DNA from: Levilactobacillus brevis
Lineage (GTDB): Bacteria > Bacillota > Bacilli > Lactobacillales > Lactobacillaceae
Assembly (NCBI GenBank): GCA_003666485.1
Contig: CP032931.1
Coordinates: 992,001-1,056,000, forward strand
Direction of reading: 5' to 3'
Length of the DNA: 64,000 nucleotides
The notes beneath the pieces were generated by a model that ran no database searches, had not been told where the DNA came from, and saw only the letters and a list, made by a program, of their open reading frames with translations. Of the stretch, positions 44,255 through 53,125 are shown in pieces. The first letter of the stretch is position 1; the number at the start of each line of letters is the position of its first letter. The position numbers were made by a program, and so were the translations under genes.

Positions 44255-45127
44255 TTGAAATCAAAATTACGCTTAGGCCTGTCATTGGGCGCACTCATCA
44301 TGACGTTGGGGATTGGGGCACAGACCATCGTTACTCCGGTTCAGGCAGCGACGCACGCCACCACGACTCAGGCAGGAAAGCAAATCAAGCTGCAGGGCGC
44401 CGATAATGTCCGCGACTTAGGTGGCTACCGGACCAAGACGGGGAAGACCGTCAAAGCCCACGTCTTACTGCGGGCAGCGGCACTGAACAAATTGACCAAG
44501 GCCGATGCGAAGAAGCTCAAGCAGGTGTACCATGTTCGGACCGACATTGACTTGCGGTCTAAGGCGGAAGCTGCCAAGGCGCCTGACGTGAAGATTTCTG
44601 GTGTGACCTACAAATTTGATCCCGTGGTCAAGGATGTGTCCCAACAGTTCTCCATGACCAGTAAGGATGGCGTCAAGATCATGGAAAATGGCTACAAGGC
44701 CATGGTTACAAGCACGCAGGGCAAGAAGGCGTACAAGCAGATGTTCAAGATCCTGCTGAAGAATCCGAAGGGCCAAGCGGTACTCTGGCATTGTACAGCT
44801 GGTAAGGACCGCACGGGGGTAGGCACAGCTTTGGTACTGTCTGCTCTGGGTGTGAGTCGTAAGACGGTCATGAGCGATTACCTCTTGTCCAACAAGTACC
44901 TGGCCGCTAGCAACAAAGCTGCTATTCAACAGTTGAAAGACAAGGGCGCTGACGCCGCAACCATCAAGCTGATGACGGACATGTTGAGCGTGAAGAAGTC
45001 TTATTTGAACGCGGCCTTCTCTGCAATTAACAAGAAGTACGGCTCCGTGGATAAGTACCTGCAAAAGGGCTTAGGTCTGACGAAGACGGATCGGACGAAG
45101 CTACAGAAATTGTATTTGACCAAGTGA
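44255..45127 (+). CDS. Secreted tyrosine-protein phosphatase (Y_phosphatase3)
   Basis: A 290-residue exported enzyme. Signal peptide about 1-31 (ending VQAA); N-terminal motif NVRDLGGYRT; P-loop HCTAGKDRTGVGTA with catalytic Cys at about 179; acidic loop in the DPVVKD region. This is the LipA/PtpB-like family with a P-loop Lys and Asp, often with dual or phosphoinositide activity. The start is TTG 44255, with AGGAGG 9 nt upstream. It lies alone, divergent from the SDR gene. Confidence 0.9.
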   Translation: MKSKLRLGLSLGALIMTLGIGAQTIVTPVQAATHATTTQAGKQIKLQGADNVRDLGGYRTKTGKTVKAHVLLRAAALNKLTKADAKKLKQVYHVRTDIDLRSKAEAAKAPDVKISGVTYKFDPVVKDVSQQFSMTSKDGVKIMENGYKAMVTSTQGKKAYKQMFKILLKNPKGQAVLWHCTAGKDRTGVGTALVLSALGVSRKTVMSDYLLSNKYLAASNKAAIQQLKDKGADAATIKLMTDMLSVKKSYLNAAFSAINKKYGSVDKYLQKGLGLTKTDRTKLQKLYLTK

Positions 45128-45187
45128 TTGCCAATTCTCCCTTAATTTTCAGGCACAAGGTATAACTAGTTTCAAATGAGAGTTGAG

Positions 45188-45215
45188 CAACGAGGCTACA
45201 CATGAAGCCTCGTTG
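45188..45215. terminator. Hairpin between the phosphatase and the RelBE-type module
   Basis: CAACGAGGCT and AGCCTCGTTG pair perfectly with an 8-nt loop. Only a short T-rich tail follows. Confidence 0.5.
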
Positions 45216-45247
45216 TGTTACAATTATTGCTGAGGAGGTGCCTTAAA

Positions 45248-45466
45248 ATGACAGTCACATCACTACGCTTTAAGGATGATCAGTATCAGGAAGTTAAAGC
45301 GTTAGCAGATTTTTATGGAGAATCGGTTACGACTTTTATGCGTAGAACAATTTTGGAGCGACTAGAAGATGAAGCTGATTATCGTGATGCGGTTAGCAAT
45401 TTACAAACTAGTCATGGTGAGACAGTTTCACGCCAAGAAGTTATGCAGCGATTAGGGTTGAAATGA
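45248..45466 (+). CDS. RelB-like ribbon-helix-helix antitoxin
   Basis: A 72-residue protein with an N-terminal ribbon-helix-helix (TSLRFKDDQYQEVKALADFYG, shown by its flanks TSLRF and TFMRRTILERLED), the DUF6290 type of antitoxin. It overlaps the toxin by 4 bp (ATGA). ATG 45248 has GAGGAGGTG upstream. The module is more AT-rich than its surroundings. Confidence 0.88.
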   Translation: MTVTSLRFKDDQYQEVKALADFYGESVTTFMRRTILERLEDEADYRDAVSNLQTSHGETVSRQEVMQRLGLK

Positions 45467-45732
45467 AATCTTACACTTGGAAATTTGCCAAAAAAGCCGA
45501 TAAAGATTTTCAAAAACTCGACCGGCAAGTACAATTGCGGTTGGTCAATTGGTTGGACAAACACATCGAAGGGGCTACCAACCCCCGAATCTGGGGGAAA
45601 GCGTTGGTAGGAGATTTGGGAACTTTTTGGCGCTATCGCGTGGGAGGCTACCGAATTATTGCTGAAATTCAAGATGAGCAGTTTGTTGTCCTGATCGTGA
45701 AAACGGCAAAGAGAAATGATGTTTACAAATAG
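45463..45732 (+). CDS. RelE/ParE-superfamily toxin
   Basis: An 89-residue RelE-fold protein: KFAKKADKDFQKLDR at the start, WRYRVGGYRIIAEI in the centre and VLIVKTAKRNDVY at the end. The basic residues Arg in WRYRVGGYR and the final Lys-Arg ... Tyr fit ribosome-dependent RNases of the RelE branch. It is complete and paired with the antitoxin above. Confidence 0.9.
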   Translation: MKSYTWKFAKKADKDFQKLDRQVQLRLVNWLDKHIEGATNPRIWGKALVGDLGTFWRYRVGGYRIIAEIQDEQFVVLIVKTAKRNDVYK

Positions 45733-45799
45733 TGTCCCCTTTTCAAATTGGTCTACACCATGGTACACTAAGTCTAAACCAATGAGGGAGCGAATCAGC

Positions 45800-46606
45800 T
45801 TGTACAAGATTATTACCAGCGACTTAGACGAAACGCTATTGCGAACGGATGGTAGCATTTCTCAGGCTAACATTGATGCCATTGCGGCGGCTTCGGCCCG
45901 CGGGGTCAAGTTTGTCCCCAACACCGGACGTAGCTTCTTGACCGTGCAGAACCTGTTGAAGAAGCTACACCTGTATCAACGCCCCGATGAATACGTCGTG
46001 TCCTATAACGGCGGTGTGGTCGTTGAGAACCAGGAAAATCGCGTCATCGTCAGCAATCAAATGCCCTTTGCCGAGGCAAAGAAAGTCTTTGAGATCATGA
46101 CGCAGTTTGACGTTGACATCCACGTCTATACGCTGGATCATCTGTACATTTACCGGCCGCGCGCGGACGACATGGCTTATTTGAAGACGCGGGGCGTGAC
46201 CTTTGACGAGCTGACTGGCTCCTTTGACCAGTTTGTCGACGACCGCATCATGAAGGTTATCGTCATGAATCCAGATTTGACCGTGCGGCGGGCCGTGTAT
46301 GATGCGATTACTGCGGCGTTTGACCAGATCAACTGTACCTATTCTTCTGGCATCTATATGGAAGTGAACCACGCTGGCGTGGATAAGGGAACGGCAATCT
46401 TAGACCTCGGTCGTCAATTGGGCGTTGGGGCCGATGAGATCATGGCCATCGGCGACAATGCCAATGATTTGGGGATGTTGACCAAGGTGGGGATGCCGGT
46501 TTCCGTGGCCAACGGGATTCCCGAGGTCAAGCAGGTTGCCAAGTTCGTGACGCCGCATGATTTTGAGTCAGGCGTGGCGGATGCCATCCATGAATTTGTT
46601 TTGTAA
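45800..46606 (+). CDS. Cof-type HAD-IIB family phosphatase
   Basis: A 268-residue haloacid dehalogenase-type sugar-phosphate phosphatase. Motif I is SDLDETLL, motif II TGRS, motif III Lys near GVDKG and motif IV GDNANDLGML. TTG 45800 (YKIITSDLDE) is taken as the start because GAGGGAG stands 9 nt upstream; this shortens the frame by 28 codons. Substrate unknown. Confidence 0.9.
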   Translation: MYKIITSDLDETLLRTDGSISQANIDAIAAASARGVKFVPNTGRSFLTVQNLLKKLHLYQRPDEYVVSYNGGVVVENQENRVIVSNQMPFAEAKKVFEIMTQFDVDIHVYTLDHLYIYRPRADDMAYLKTRGVTFDELTGSFDQFVDDRIMKVIVMNPDLTVRRAVYDAITAAFDQINCTYSSGIYMEVNHAGVDKGTAILDLGRQLGVGADEIMAIGDNANDLGMLTKVGMPVSVANGIPEVKQVAKFVTPHDFESGVADAIHEFVL

Positions 46607-46611
46607 ACTAG

Positions 46612-46638
46612 AGCTGGGACTGCGGTCCTGGCTTTTTT
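46612..46638 (+). terminator. Rho-independent terminator after the HAD gene
   Basis: AGCTGGGAC pairs with GTCCTGGCT, loop of 4, then six T. Confidence 0.85.
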
Positions 46639-46702
46639 ACGTTGACAGCGCGGACGAAATCCCGTATGGTGGAAGAACTTTAAACGAGAGGGGTGACAAC
46701 CC

Positions 46703-46768
46703 ATGGAACTGACGAATTTGATGGCGTGTGTCCCCGCAAACGGACAAGGACGTTTTTCCCTAGATTAA
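46703..46768 (+). CDS. 21-codon small ORF upstream of the MFS gene
   Basis: ATG 46703 has GAGGGGTG 8 nt upstream; the peptide starts MELTNLMACVP and ends GRFSLD before TAA, 19 bp before the transporter start. A leader peptide or a small remnant of a longer gene are both possible. There is no homology I recognise. Confidence 0.35.
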   Translation: MELTNLMACVPANGQGRFSLD

Positions 46769-46787
46769 CTTTAAAAGGAGAAAACTT

Positions 46788-47987
46788 GTGAAAAACGTCC
46801 GTCAATCGGCCCCGTCATTGGGACTGATCATTGTGCTGGTGGGGTTTCCCCAGATCAGCGAATCAATTTTTACCCCGGTCTTGCCACAACTGCAACACGT
46901 CTTACGTGTGAGTGCCAACCGGGCACAGTTAACCATGAGCAGTTACTTTATCGCCTTTGCCATTGGGGTACTCATTTGGGGCCAACTGGCCGATAAATGG
47001 GGCCGCCGACCGGCCATGTTAGCCGGCATTGGGGTGTACTTGCTGGGAAATTTAGGCTTATTTTTGAGCCCGGATTTCACCTGGCTATTGGGTAGTCGCT
47101 TGGTTCAAGCCTTTGGCGCCAGCGCGGGGTCCGTGGTAACGCAGACCATCATGCGTGAAAGTTTCAGCGGCCTGACTGGAGCTCGAATATTTGCTCAAAC
47201 CAGTGCCGCGATGGCCCTAGCCCCGGCATTGGGACCGCTGATTGGTGGTATCATGCAGACCTACTGGGGGTATCGCAGCGTGTTTGGAACACTGATTGCG
47301 ATGGCCGTTGCTGTCGGCTTGTACGCGCTCAGTCGTTTACCAGAAACACAACCAATTGACGCGCAGACGCAGTCGGTCAAGCAGTGGCCCTTGGTGCGTC
47401 GGTTATTAAGCGACCGCATTGTTTGGGGATACGGGTTGTTGATCGGTGGCATCAATGGCGTATTGTTTAGTTATTACGCTGAAGCGCCGTTTATCTTCAT
47501 GACCCATTTTGGCTATTCAGCCGTTCACTACGGGTGGCTCGGGTTGATCCTAGCGGGTGCCAGTCTGCTAGGTGCCGTGCTGGTCAATTGGTTACTAAAT
47601 TGGTTCACGCCGGAGCAGGTGGCATTAGGTGGCCTGATCTTCAGCGTGGTTGCTAGCGGCAGCCTGGTGATTGCGGCTTATGGGCAGAGTGCCGGGGCTA
47701 TGTTGGTTACCATTTTCCTGACCTTTCTTGGGCTAAATGTTACGTTGCCCAACGCTTTGAACCGGGCACTGGTTGGTTACGAGGACGTGATGGGCAGTGC
47801 CAGCGGCTGGTTTAGCCTGGGATACTACTTACTCGTCAGCGCCTTCACTTATGGCATGAGCTGGTTGCACAATGGTGCGGTTGAAACACTGCCGTGGTAC
47901 ATGTTGGGCTTGTGTGGCGGCATGTTACTGAGCTTTGTGGGGTTGATCGTGCGTCAAGTGCGTGCCACCAGTGAAATTTCAGAATAG
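46788..47987 (+). CDS. MFS drug-efflux transporter, Bcr/CflA type
   Basis: A 399-residue permease with twelve membrane segments. Motif A variant GQLADKWGRRPAML lies between segments 2 and 3, and the Bcr/CflA-type motif C GPLIGG in segment 5 (drug/H+ antiport). It probably exports drugs or small metabolites. The start is GTG 46788, with AAGGAG 8 nt upstream. Confidence 0.9.
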   Translation: MKNVRQSAPSLGLIIVLVGFPQISESIFTPVLPQLQHVLRVSANRAQLTMSSYFIAFAIGVLIWGQLADKWGRRPAMLAGIGVYLLGNLGLFLSPDFTWLLGSRLVQAFGASAGSVVTQTIMRESFSGLTGARIFAQTSAAMALAPALGPLIGGIMQTYWGYRSVFGTLIAMAVAVGLYALSRLPETQPIDAQTQSVKQWPLVRRLLSDRIVWGYGLLIGGINGVLFSYYAEAPFIFMTHFGYSAVHYGWLGLILAGASLLGAVLVNWLLNWFTPEQVALGGLIFSVVASGSLVIAAYGQSAGAMLVTIFLTFLGLNVTLPNALNRALVGYEDVMGSASGWFSLGYYLLVSAFTYGMSWLHNGAVETLPWYMLGLCGGMLLSFVGLIVRQVRATSEISE

Positions 47988-47995
47988 AAAACGTT

Positions 47996-48037
47996 ACGGG
48001 CGTGGGTTCAGCGAATAGCTGTCTCACGCCCGTTTTA
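47996..48037 (+). terminator. Rho-independent terminator after the MFS gene
   Basis: ACGGGCGTGGG pairs with CTCACGCCCGT, followed by four T. Confidence 0.85.
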
Positions 48038-48256
48038 CAATGAAATTTGTAAGCCGTTCGAACAGCGACCACGCCACGGCGGTGGTACACGGGCGAGGTA
48101 AAACTGGTTGTGAGTGACCAGGACCTGAAGACCTTGCGGCAAGATGCGGTGCATAGTGTGCGGTGAAGTCGCGGTGGATGTTTGACGACAGATTCTTACG
48201 TTGGGTGTATGATTAATCCTGTTAGTGTTAATCCATCTAAATGAGGAGAGGTTTGC

Positions 48257-48712
48257 ATGAAGATAGTGAGCGCAGGCGTTGTGACGGTGGCAGTTGCGGC
48301 CGGTTTGACAATTGGTGGGGTGACCACGCCATCGGCCAAAGCAGCGACCTGGCATCAGGGCACACCGAAGATTTTGCGGGGGAAGTGGGTCGATGGGAAG
48401 AAGAATCAACTGTTGAACTATTACCCGACTTTCGTTGGCAAGGCGAATGAACTCAGTTTTAGCGGTATTGATCCGACAATTAATAAGCATATGCATTACC
48501 GCCACAAGAAGGGGAGTCCCATTTACTACGTCAAGGGGCATGAAACGCTGTATAGTCACGGCAAACTCGTGAATTACTACAAGTTCAGTCTGCACAAAAC
48601 GACGCGCAAACATAAAAAATATCGAGCTAAATTTTACATCTACTATCAAAATAATGATGGCCAAATTTGGCGAGCGAAAAAGGCACATTACGGCCATTAT
48701 TTCTACAAATAA
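48257..48712 (+). CDS. Small secreted basic protein of unknown function
   Basis: A 151-residue exported protein: signal peptide about 1-30 (ending AKAA), then TPKILRGKWV and a mature part rich in Lys, His and Tyr. The N-terminal mature motif matches LPKAFRGTWY of the protein at 15780, so the two are distant relatives. No known domain. GGAGAGG precedes ATG 48257. Confidence 0.75.
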   Translation: MKIVSAGVVTVAVAAGLTIGGVTTPSAKAATWHQGTPKILRGKWVDGKKNQLLNYYPTFVGKANELSFSGIDPTINKHMHYRHKKGSPIYYVKGHETLYSHGKLVNYYKFSLHKTTRKHKKYRAKFYIYYQNNDGQIWRAKKAHYGHYFYK

Positions 48713-48717
48713 ATCAA

Positions 48718-48745
48718 TAAAACCCGCTAATCGGCGGGCTTTTTG
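48718..48745 (+). terminator. Rho-independent terminator
   Basis: AACCCGC pairs with GCGGGCTT, loop TAATCG, then five T. Confidence 0.85.
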
Positions 48746-48866
48746 ATCCGCTGAGCACGATATCAATTTGCTGGGACAAAGTAGTTGCGGCCCACAACTA
48801 GATAGCCTAAAATCAACTTAATTAGAACAGAATTCAGGCTAAGCGAGTTGAAGGGAAGGTCACGCT

Positions 48867-49580
48867 GTGAAAATTGTCAGACGCTTGTTACTTGCCATGG
48901 TTTTGGGCATCGCCGTTTTTATTTGGGTCAATTGGCAGCCCTTGTCGACGCAGTTTCAGTATTATCGGGCCGCCATTTGGGCGACGGTCACTGGTCGCTC
49001 GGAAACGGCTGCAAGTCAGGCGGCTGGTAATTACCAGTCAAGTGGGTACATTTTGCGTAATCTGAAGGATGCCACTACCAAGACCGGGGCGGATGATACG
49101 CCGGTGGAAGAGGCCATGCAGAGGCTGTTATTACAGAAAAAATACTATTACCACTTTGCCAAGAACACGCCAGCGAAGGCTCGGCAAGCCTTTACGTATG
49201 CCGTCGACGTCTACAATCAGACCGGTATCGTTCAGCTGGTTGCCGGTGCGGGTACCTCGGAGACGAATCGGGTGACGTTTGGCATTTATCACAAGCGCGA
49301 GCCCAAAGACCAGGCGACCATCGAGTATGGTCACGGCGGGCCGCAGATCACCCAGCGTATCAGTTGGCGGGGCATCCTGACCACTAACACCGCGACGGCC
49401 GAGCTGAATGCCACCTATCCGCAGGCCTTTAAACGGTCCGTGGCTGTTCATGAGCTGGGACATGCATTAGGGCTGGATCATAGCTCGGACAAATCCTCGG
49501 TCATGACGCCCATCGACCAGGGCAAGACGCAATTGTCAGCGGCGGATCTCAAGAGCCTGCGCGCAATTTACCAAAAATAA
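48867..49580 (+). CDS. Matrixin-family zinc metalloprotease
   Basis: A 237-residue secreted or membrane-anchored peptidase. An N-terminal hydrophobic segment (about 7-22) precedes a linker and a catalytic domain with the metzincin zinc motif HELGHALGLDH near 195 and a Met-turn (SSVMTP) 11 residues on. Such lactobacillar matrixins act outside the cell on unknown proteins. The start is GTG 48867, preceded by GGGAAGG. Confidence 0.9.
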   Translation: MKIVRRLLLAMVLGIAVFIWVNWQPLSTQFQYYRAAIWATVTGRSETAASQAAGNYQSSGYILRNLKDATTKTGADDTPVEEAMQRLLLQKKYYYHFAKNTPAKARQAFTYAVDVYNQTGIVQLVAGAGTSETNRVTFGIYHKREPKDQATIEYGHGGPQITQRISWRGILTTNTATAELNATYPQAFKRSVAVHELGHALGLDHSSDKSSVMTPIDQGKTQLSAADLKSLRAIYQK

Positions 49581-49690
49581 GGCTGCGGCAAATTAAAGGC
49601 ATTCGTGACCTGACTGGTGTATGATTAACTTGTATACAACTAATACAAAGTGAATCAGTACAAGCAGTTAACCAGAAGGGATGCGGTTTT

Positions 49691-50170
49691 ATGGCAACGA
49701 TTTACGATTTTACGGAAACGGAAATGAGCGGGCAAGCCATCGACTTCAAGGATTATCAAGGCAAGGTCTTGTTGATCGTCAATACCGCCAGCAAGTGTGG
49801 CCTGGCGCCGCAACTGGAAGGGATTGAAGCCCTTTATAAAAAATATCATGACCAAGGCTTCGAGGTCTTGGGCCTGCCGTCCAATCAGTTCCACCAAGAA
49901 TTGGCGACGGATGAAGAGGTCAATGATTTTTGCCAAATGCATTACGGCGTGACCTTCCCAATGACGCAACGTGTTGCAGTCAATGGGGAGGATGAAGATC
50001 CACTGTTTACCTACCTTAAAGAAACCGCGGGTCATGGCCGCATCAAGTGGAACTTCACCAAGTTTCTCATCGGGCGCGACGGTCAGTTGATCGACCGCTA
50101 TGCGCCGGTCACCAAGCCGGAAAAAGTAGAACCAGCCATCGTAACGGCTTTAGCCCAGTCTCAAAAATAA
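49691..50170 (+). CDS. Glutathione peroxidase (Cys type)
   Basis: A 159-residue thiol peroxidase. Peroxidatic Cys in NTASKCGLAP (about 37), Gln in LPSNQF, and Trp-Asn in IKWNFTKFLI complete the catalytic tetrad. A second Cys in NDFCQMHY can act as resolving residue, so a thioredoxin-dependent reaction is likely. ATG 49691 has AAGGGATG upstream. Confidence 0.94.
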   Translation: MATIYDFTETEMSGQAIDFKDYQGKVLLIVNTASKCGLAPQLEGIEALYKKYHDQGFEVLGLPSNQFHQELATDEEVNDFCQMHYGVTFPMTQRVAVNGEDEDPLFTYLKETAGHGRIKWNFTKFLIGRDGQLIDRYAPVTKPEKVEPAIVTALAQSQK

Positions 50171-50183
50171 GTAACAGCATATT

Positions 50184-50216
50184 AAAAAGGTCGAGACAAC
50201 TGTCCCGGCCTTTTTG
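50184..50216. terminator. Terminator between convergent gpx and copper operon
   Basis: AAAGGTCGAGACA pairs with TGTCCCGGCCTTT, flanked by A and T runs; CAGCATAT/ATATGCTG extends the stem outside. Confidence 0.8.
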
Positions 50217-50230
50217 ATATGCTGTATGAG

Positions 50231-50335
50231 TTAATGACCCACGATTAGTGCCCCAACGCCGGTAGCCACGACCACGTAAATGGCGGCGACTAGTGCGGTC
50301 AGCCAGGTGCTTTTACTCCAGAATTTTTCTGACAT
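50231..50335 (-). CDS. 34-residue single-pass membrane peptide of the copper operon
   Basis: The reading frame begins ATG at 50335, with AGGAGG 9 nt upstream, and ends TAA at 50231. The peptide starts MSEKFWSKSTWL and continues into one hydrophobic helix (about 12-31). It lies 12 bp after the copper ATPase stop and right before the terminator, so it belongs to the same message. A small regulator or subunit of the ATPase is a reasonable guess by analogy with other small pump peptides, but I know of no named family. Confidence 0.6.
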   Translation of the reverse strand: MSEKFWSKSTWLTALVAAIYVVVATGVGALIVGH

Positions 50336-50347
50336 GGTGATTTCCTC

Positions 50348-52282
50348 CTAAGCCACTGACTTGGTGGCTGGCGTTGATGTTAATTTTGACTTGTTCAGCA
50401 GGAGCGAACTGGCCACCACGGACAGTGAGCTGAGCGCCATGCCGAGGCCGGCGAGTTCGGGACTTAATGACAGACCGAAGACCACGAAGATACCGGCAGC
50501 CACGGGAATGCCCAACGTGTTGTAAATGAATGCCCAGAACAGGTTGAGCTTGATTCTGTTGAAAGTCTTTTGACTGAGCTCCAGCGCACGAACCACGTCC
50601 ATCAGGTCATTCTTGACCAGGACGATGCCGCCAGATTCAATGGCGATATCTGTACCAGAACCCATGGCGATACCCACATCTGCGGTCGTCAGTGCAGGCG
50701 CGTCGTTGATGCCATCGCCCACGAAGGCTACGGGACCATCGGCTTGGAGCTGCTTGACGTGATCGGCCTTGTCGCCGGGCAACACGTCGGCGATGACGGT
50801 GTCGATACCGACTTCATCCGCAATGGCTTGGGCCACGCGTTGGTTATCGCCCGTCAACATGACGGTCCGTAAGCCACGATGCTTAAGGGCTGCAATGGCG
50901 GCTGCGGAACTGGCCTTGGGTGCGTCTTGGATGGCAATCAAGCCAATGATTTGATCCGCCACGCCGACCAGAACGACGGTCTTAGCTTCGGCTTGGAGCT
51001 GCGCCATTTGGTCGCTCAAGGTGGCGTCTAATTTGTAATCCGCAATTAATTTATCATTACCGATGACGGCAGGCTGACCAGCGACCGTGGCCTGAACCCC
51101 TTTGCCTTCAATGGCTTGGAAATCCTGGGCCGCGGTGACCGCGATATTCTCCGCCTTGGCCTTGTCCAAAATGGCAGTGGCCAGTGGGTGTTCAGAAGCG
51201 ACTTCGAGGTTAGCGGCGACTTGTAAGACTTGCTGGGGGTCACCCACGATGTCGGTCACTTGGGGATGGCCAGCGGTGATGGTCCCCGTTTTATCAAAGA
51301 CCACCGTCTTGACGCGGTTGGCGGCCTCGAGGACCTCACCGTTCTTGATCAAAATGCCCATCTTGGCACTACGACCAGTGCCGACCATCAAGGCCGTGGG
51401 GGTGGCAATCCCTAAGGCACACGGGCAAGCGATGATCACGACGGAAACGGCGAAGAGCACTGCACTGACCAGCGGTGCGCCGAGGAAGACGTACCAAATG
51501 GTAAAGGTGACAATGGCCGCAATCAGTACGGCCGGTACGAAGATATCAGCGACCTTGTCCACCGTCTTTTGAATGGGCGCGTGACTGGTTTGGGCCTTCT
51601 TGACCATTTCGACGATTTGCGACAGTAACGTATCGTTGCCGACCTTGCTAGCCTTAAACGTAAAGGTCCCGGTATTGTTCATCGTGGCGCCGATAACCTT
51701 ATCACCGGTTTGCTTGGTGACGGGCATACTTTCGCCGGTCACCATGGATTCGTCAATGGTTGAAGACCCGTCAACGATGACCCCGTCGACGGCAATCTTT
51801 TGGCCGGGACGAACGCGAATGACGTCGTTAACGGCGACTTGGGCCAATGGAACCTGCGTCCACTGGCCATCGCGCATGACTTCGGCGTCCTTAGCCTGTA
51901 AGTCGACCAGCTTGCTGACGGCACCAGAAGCGGAGTGCTTCATTTTCTCTTCGAAATACTGGCCCAACAAGATAAAGGTGACCACGAAGGCGGCACTTTC
52001 AAAGAAGACAGCCTTACCCGCTAACATGGCGTAGAAGCTGTATAAGTAGGCTGTGATCGTCCCAATGGCGACCAGCGTATCCATGTTGGCGTGGTGGTGA
52101 CGGAAGGCAGCCCAAGCACTTTGAATGAATGGCCCGGCAGATACGGCCATGACGGCGGTTGCCAGCAAGAACATCGTCCAAGCACCGCCGGGTAGCATCA
52201 GGCCAAAGGGTTTTGTAAACATTTCGACTAGCATCGGTAGGGAGACGACAAGCGAGAAGACGAACCGATTCTTGATGCTCAT
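50348..52282 (-). CDS. Copper-translocating P-type ATPase (P1B)
   Basis: A 644-residue pump. The metal-site motif CPC is in [10 protein letters not shown]; phosphorylation motif DKTGTIT; TGES; HP locus SEHPLA; ATP-hinge GDGINDAP. The last membrane segments carry [11 protein letters not shown] and [12 protein letters not shown], the Cu+ signature. It has no N-terminal heavy-metal-binding domain, and the N-terminus has HHH instead. ATG 52282 overlaps the cupredoxin stop (ATGA). Copper export is the likely role, supported by cop boxes upstream. Confidence 0.93.
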   Translation of the reverse strand: MSIKNRFVFSLVVSLPMLVEMFTKPFGLMLPGGAWTMFLLATAVMAVSAGPFIQSAWAAFRHHHANMDTLVAIGTITAYLYSFYAMLAGKAVFFESAAFVVTFILLGQYFEEKMKHSASGAVSKLVDLQAKDAEVMRDGQWTQVPLAQVAVNDVIRVRPGQKIAVDGVIVDGSSTIDESMVTGESMPVTKQTGDKVIGATMNNTGTFTFKASKVGNDTLLSQIVEMVKKAQTSHAPIQKTVDKVADIFVPAVLIAAIVTFTIWYVFLGAPLVSAVLFAVSVVIIACPCALGIATPTALMVGTGRSAKMGILIKNGEVLEAANRVKTVVFDKTGTITAGHPQVTDIVGDPQQVLQVAANLEVASEHPLATAILDKAKAENIAVTAAQDFQAIEGKGVQATVAGQPAVIGNDKLIADYKLDATLSDQMAQLQAEAKTVVLVGVADQIIGLIAIQDAPKASSAAAIAALKHRGLRTVMLTGDNQRVAQAIADEVGIDTVIADVLPGDKADHVKQLQADGPVAFVGDGINDAPALTTADVGIAMGSGTDIAIESGGIVLVKNDLMDVVRALELSQKTFNRIKLNLFWAFIYNTLGIPVAAGIFVVFGLSLSPELAGLGMALSSLSVVASSLLLNKSKLTSTPATKSVA

Positions 52283-52548
52283 GGTTTGACGACCACCTTT
52301 CCAAAGAACATGTCCATGCCACAACTAAACGGGAACTCGCCGGCTTGACTGGTATCGACGGTCACGGTTTGCGGCTGGTTCAGGGGTAGCGCACGGCTGA
52401 AGCACAATGTCTTCGAATGAACTTGGTCCAAACACCCAGCATCATTGACCCGGGTGAAGGTCAACTCGGCCGGTGTGCCTTGGGTTAAAACGACTGTGGC
52501 GGGCTGGTAGCCGCCATCAACGGTGATATTAGCAGTTTGTTTTGTCAT
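52279..52548 (-). CDS. Cupredoxin-domain protein without signal peptide
   Basis: An 89-residue protein with a cupredoxin_1-type fold; possible copper ligands are Cys in DAGCLDQV, His in QVHSK and Cys/Met in SCGMDMFFG. It is a paralogue of the next protein without the membrane helix, so it could act inside the cell as a copper buffer or donor for the ATPase. Its stop overlaps the ATPase start. GAGG precedes ATG 52548. Confidence 0.85.
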   Translation of the reverse strand: MTKQTANITVDGGYQPATVVLTQGTPAELTFTRVNDAGCLDQVHSKTLCFSRALPLNQPQTVTVDTSQAGEFPFSCGMDMFFGKVVVKP

Positions 52549-52562
52549 GTGTGAGACCTCCA

Positions 52563-52934
52563 TTATTTGATAATGACTTTGCCGTGAAACATGTTCATGC
52601 CACATGCGTAATCGAATTCGCCGGACTTGCTGGTGTCAATGGCAATTGCGTGGGCTTGATTTTGCGGGAGAAATTCGTTAATCCCAAAGTCGGGGAAGAC
52701 GACTTGTTCCAGACAGCTGGACGGATCCTTGCGGTTAAAGGTGACCGTGGCCGGTACGCCCTTCTTTAAGACCACCGTGCTAGGGGAATAGCCCCCGCTG
52801 ACTTCGACGTCCACGTCTTGCGTGTGGTCACTGACCGCGGCATCGACAGCGGCGGTCGCGTGATTGCCGAAGAACCACCAGGCAATGAAACCAACGAGAA
52901 TAATGGCAACAATTAGAACAATAAGTTTAATCAT
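52563..52934 (-). CDS. Membrane-anchored cupredoxin-domain protein
   Basis: A 123-residue protein: one N-terminal membrane helix (about 3-22), a spacer, then a cupredoxin-like domain with Cys in PSSCLEQV and Cys/Met in ACGMNMFHG. First gene of the operon; 14 bp separate it from the second cupredoxin. ATG 52934 has AAGGAGAT upstream. A role in extracellular copper capture is inferred. Confidence 0.88.
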   Translation of the reverse strand: MIKLIVLIVAIILVGFIAWWFFGNHATAAVDAAVSDHTQDVDVEVSGGYSPSTVVLKKGVPATVTFNRKDPSSCLEQVVFPDFGINEFLPQNQAHAIAIDTSKSGEFDYACGMNMFHGKVIIK

Positions 52935-52955
52935 GAGGCGGATCTCCTTCTTGTT

Positions 52956-53013
52956 TACATTTGTAATCCTTAACTGATGAGTTAAGCATACCGCCATCGT
53001 TTACAATTGTCAA
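52956..53013 (-). promoter_or_regulatory. Copper-responsive promoter with two CopY-type boxes
   Basis: On the minus strand TTGACA (53013-53008), a 17-bp spacer and TATGCT (52990-52985). A perfect cop box TACATTTGTA lies at 52956-52965 just downstream, and a one-off match TACAATTGTC at 53002-53011 overlaps the -35. This is the TACANNTGTA pattern bound by CopY/CopR repressors. The repressor gene is not in the window. Confidence 0.82.
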
Positions 53014-53087
53014 CGATAAAAATCCGGTATGCCAAGATGATATATTTTTTTGGGTATAGAAGTGGGGTGGTGGCAATCGTGAGAATC

Positions 53088-53117
53088 AAAAAGAGTCCAG
53101 GCCATCAGCCCAGACTC
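53088..53117 (-). terminator. Terminator of the serine hydrolase gene
   Basis: GAGTCCAGGC and GCCCAGACTC pair with wobbles; on the minus strand five T follow. Confidence 0.7.
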
Positions 53118-53125
53118 ACGTTATG

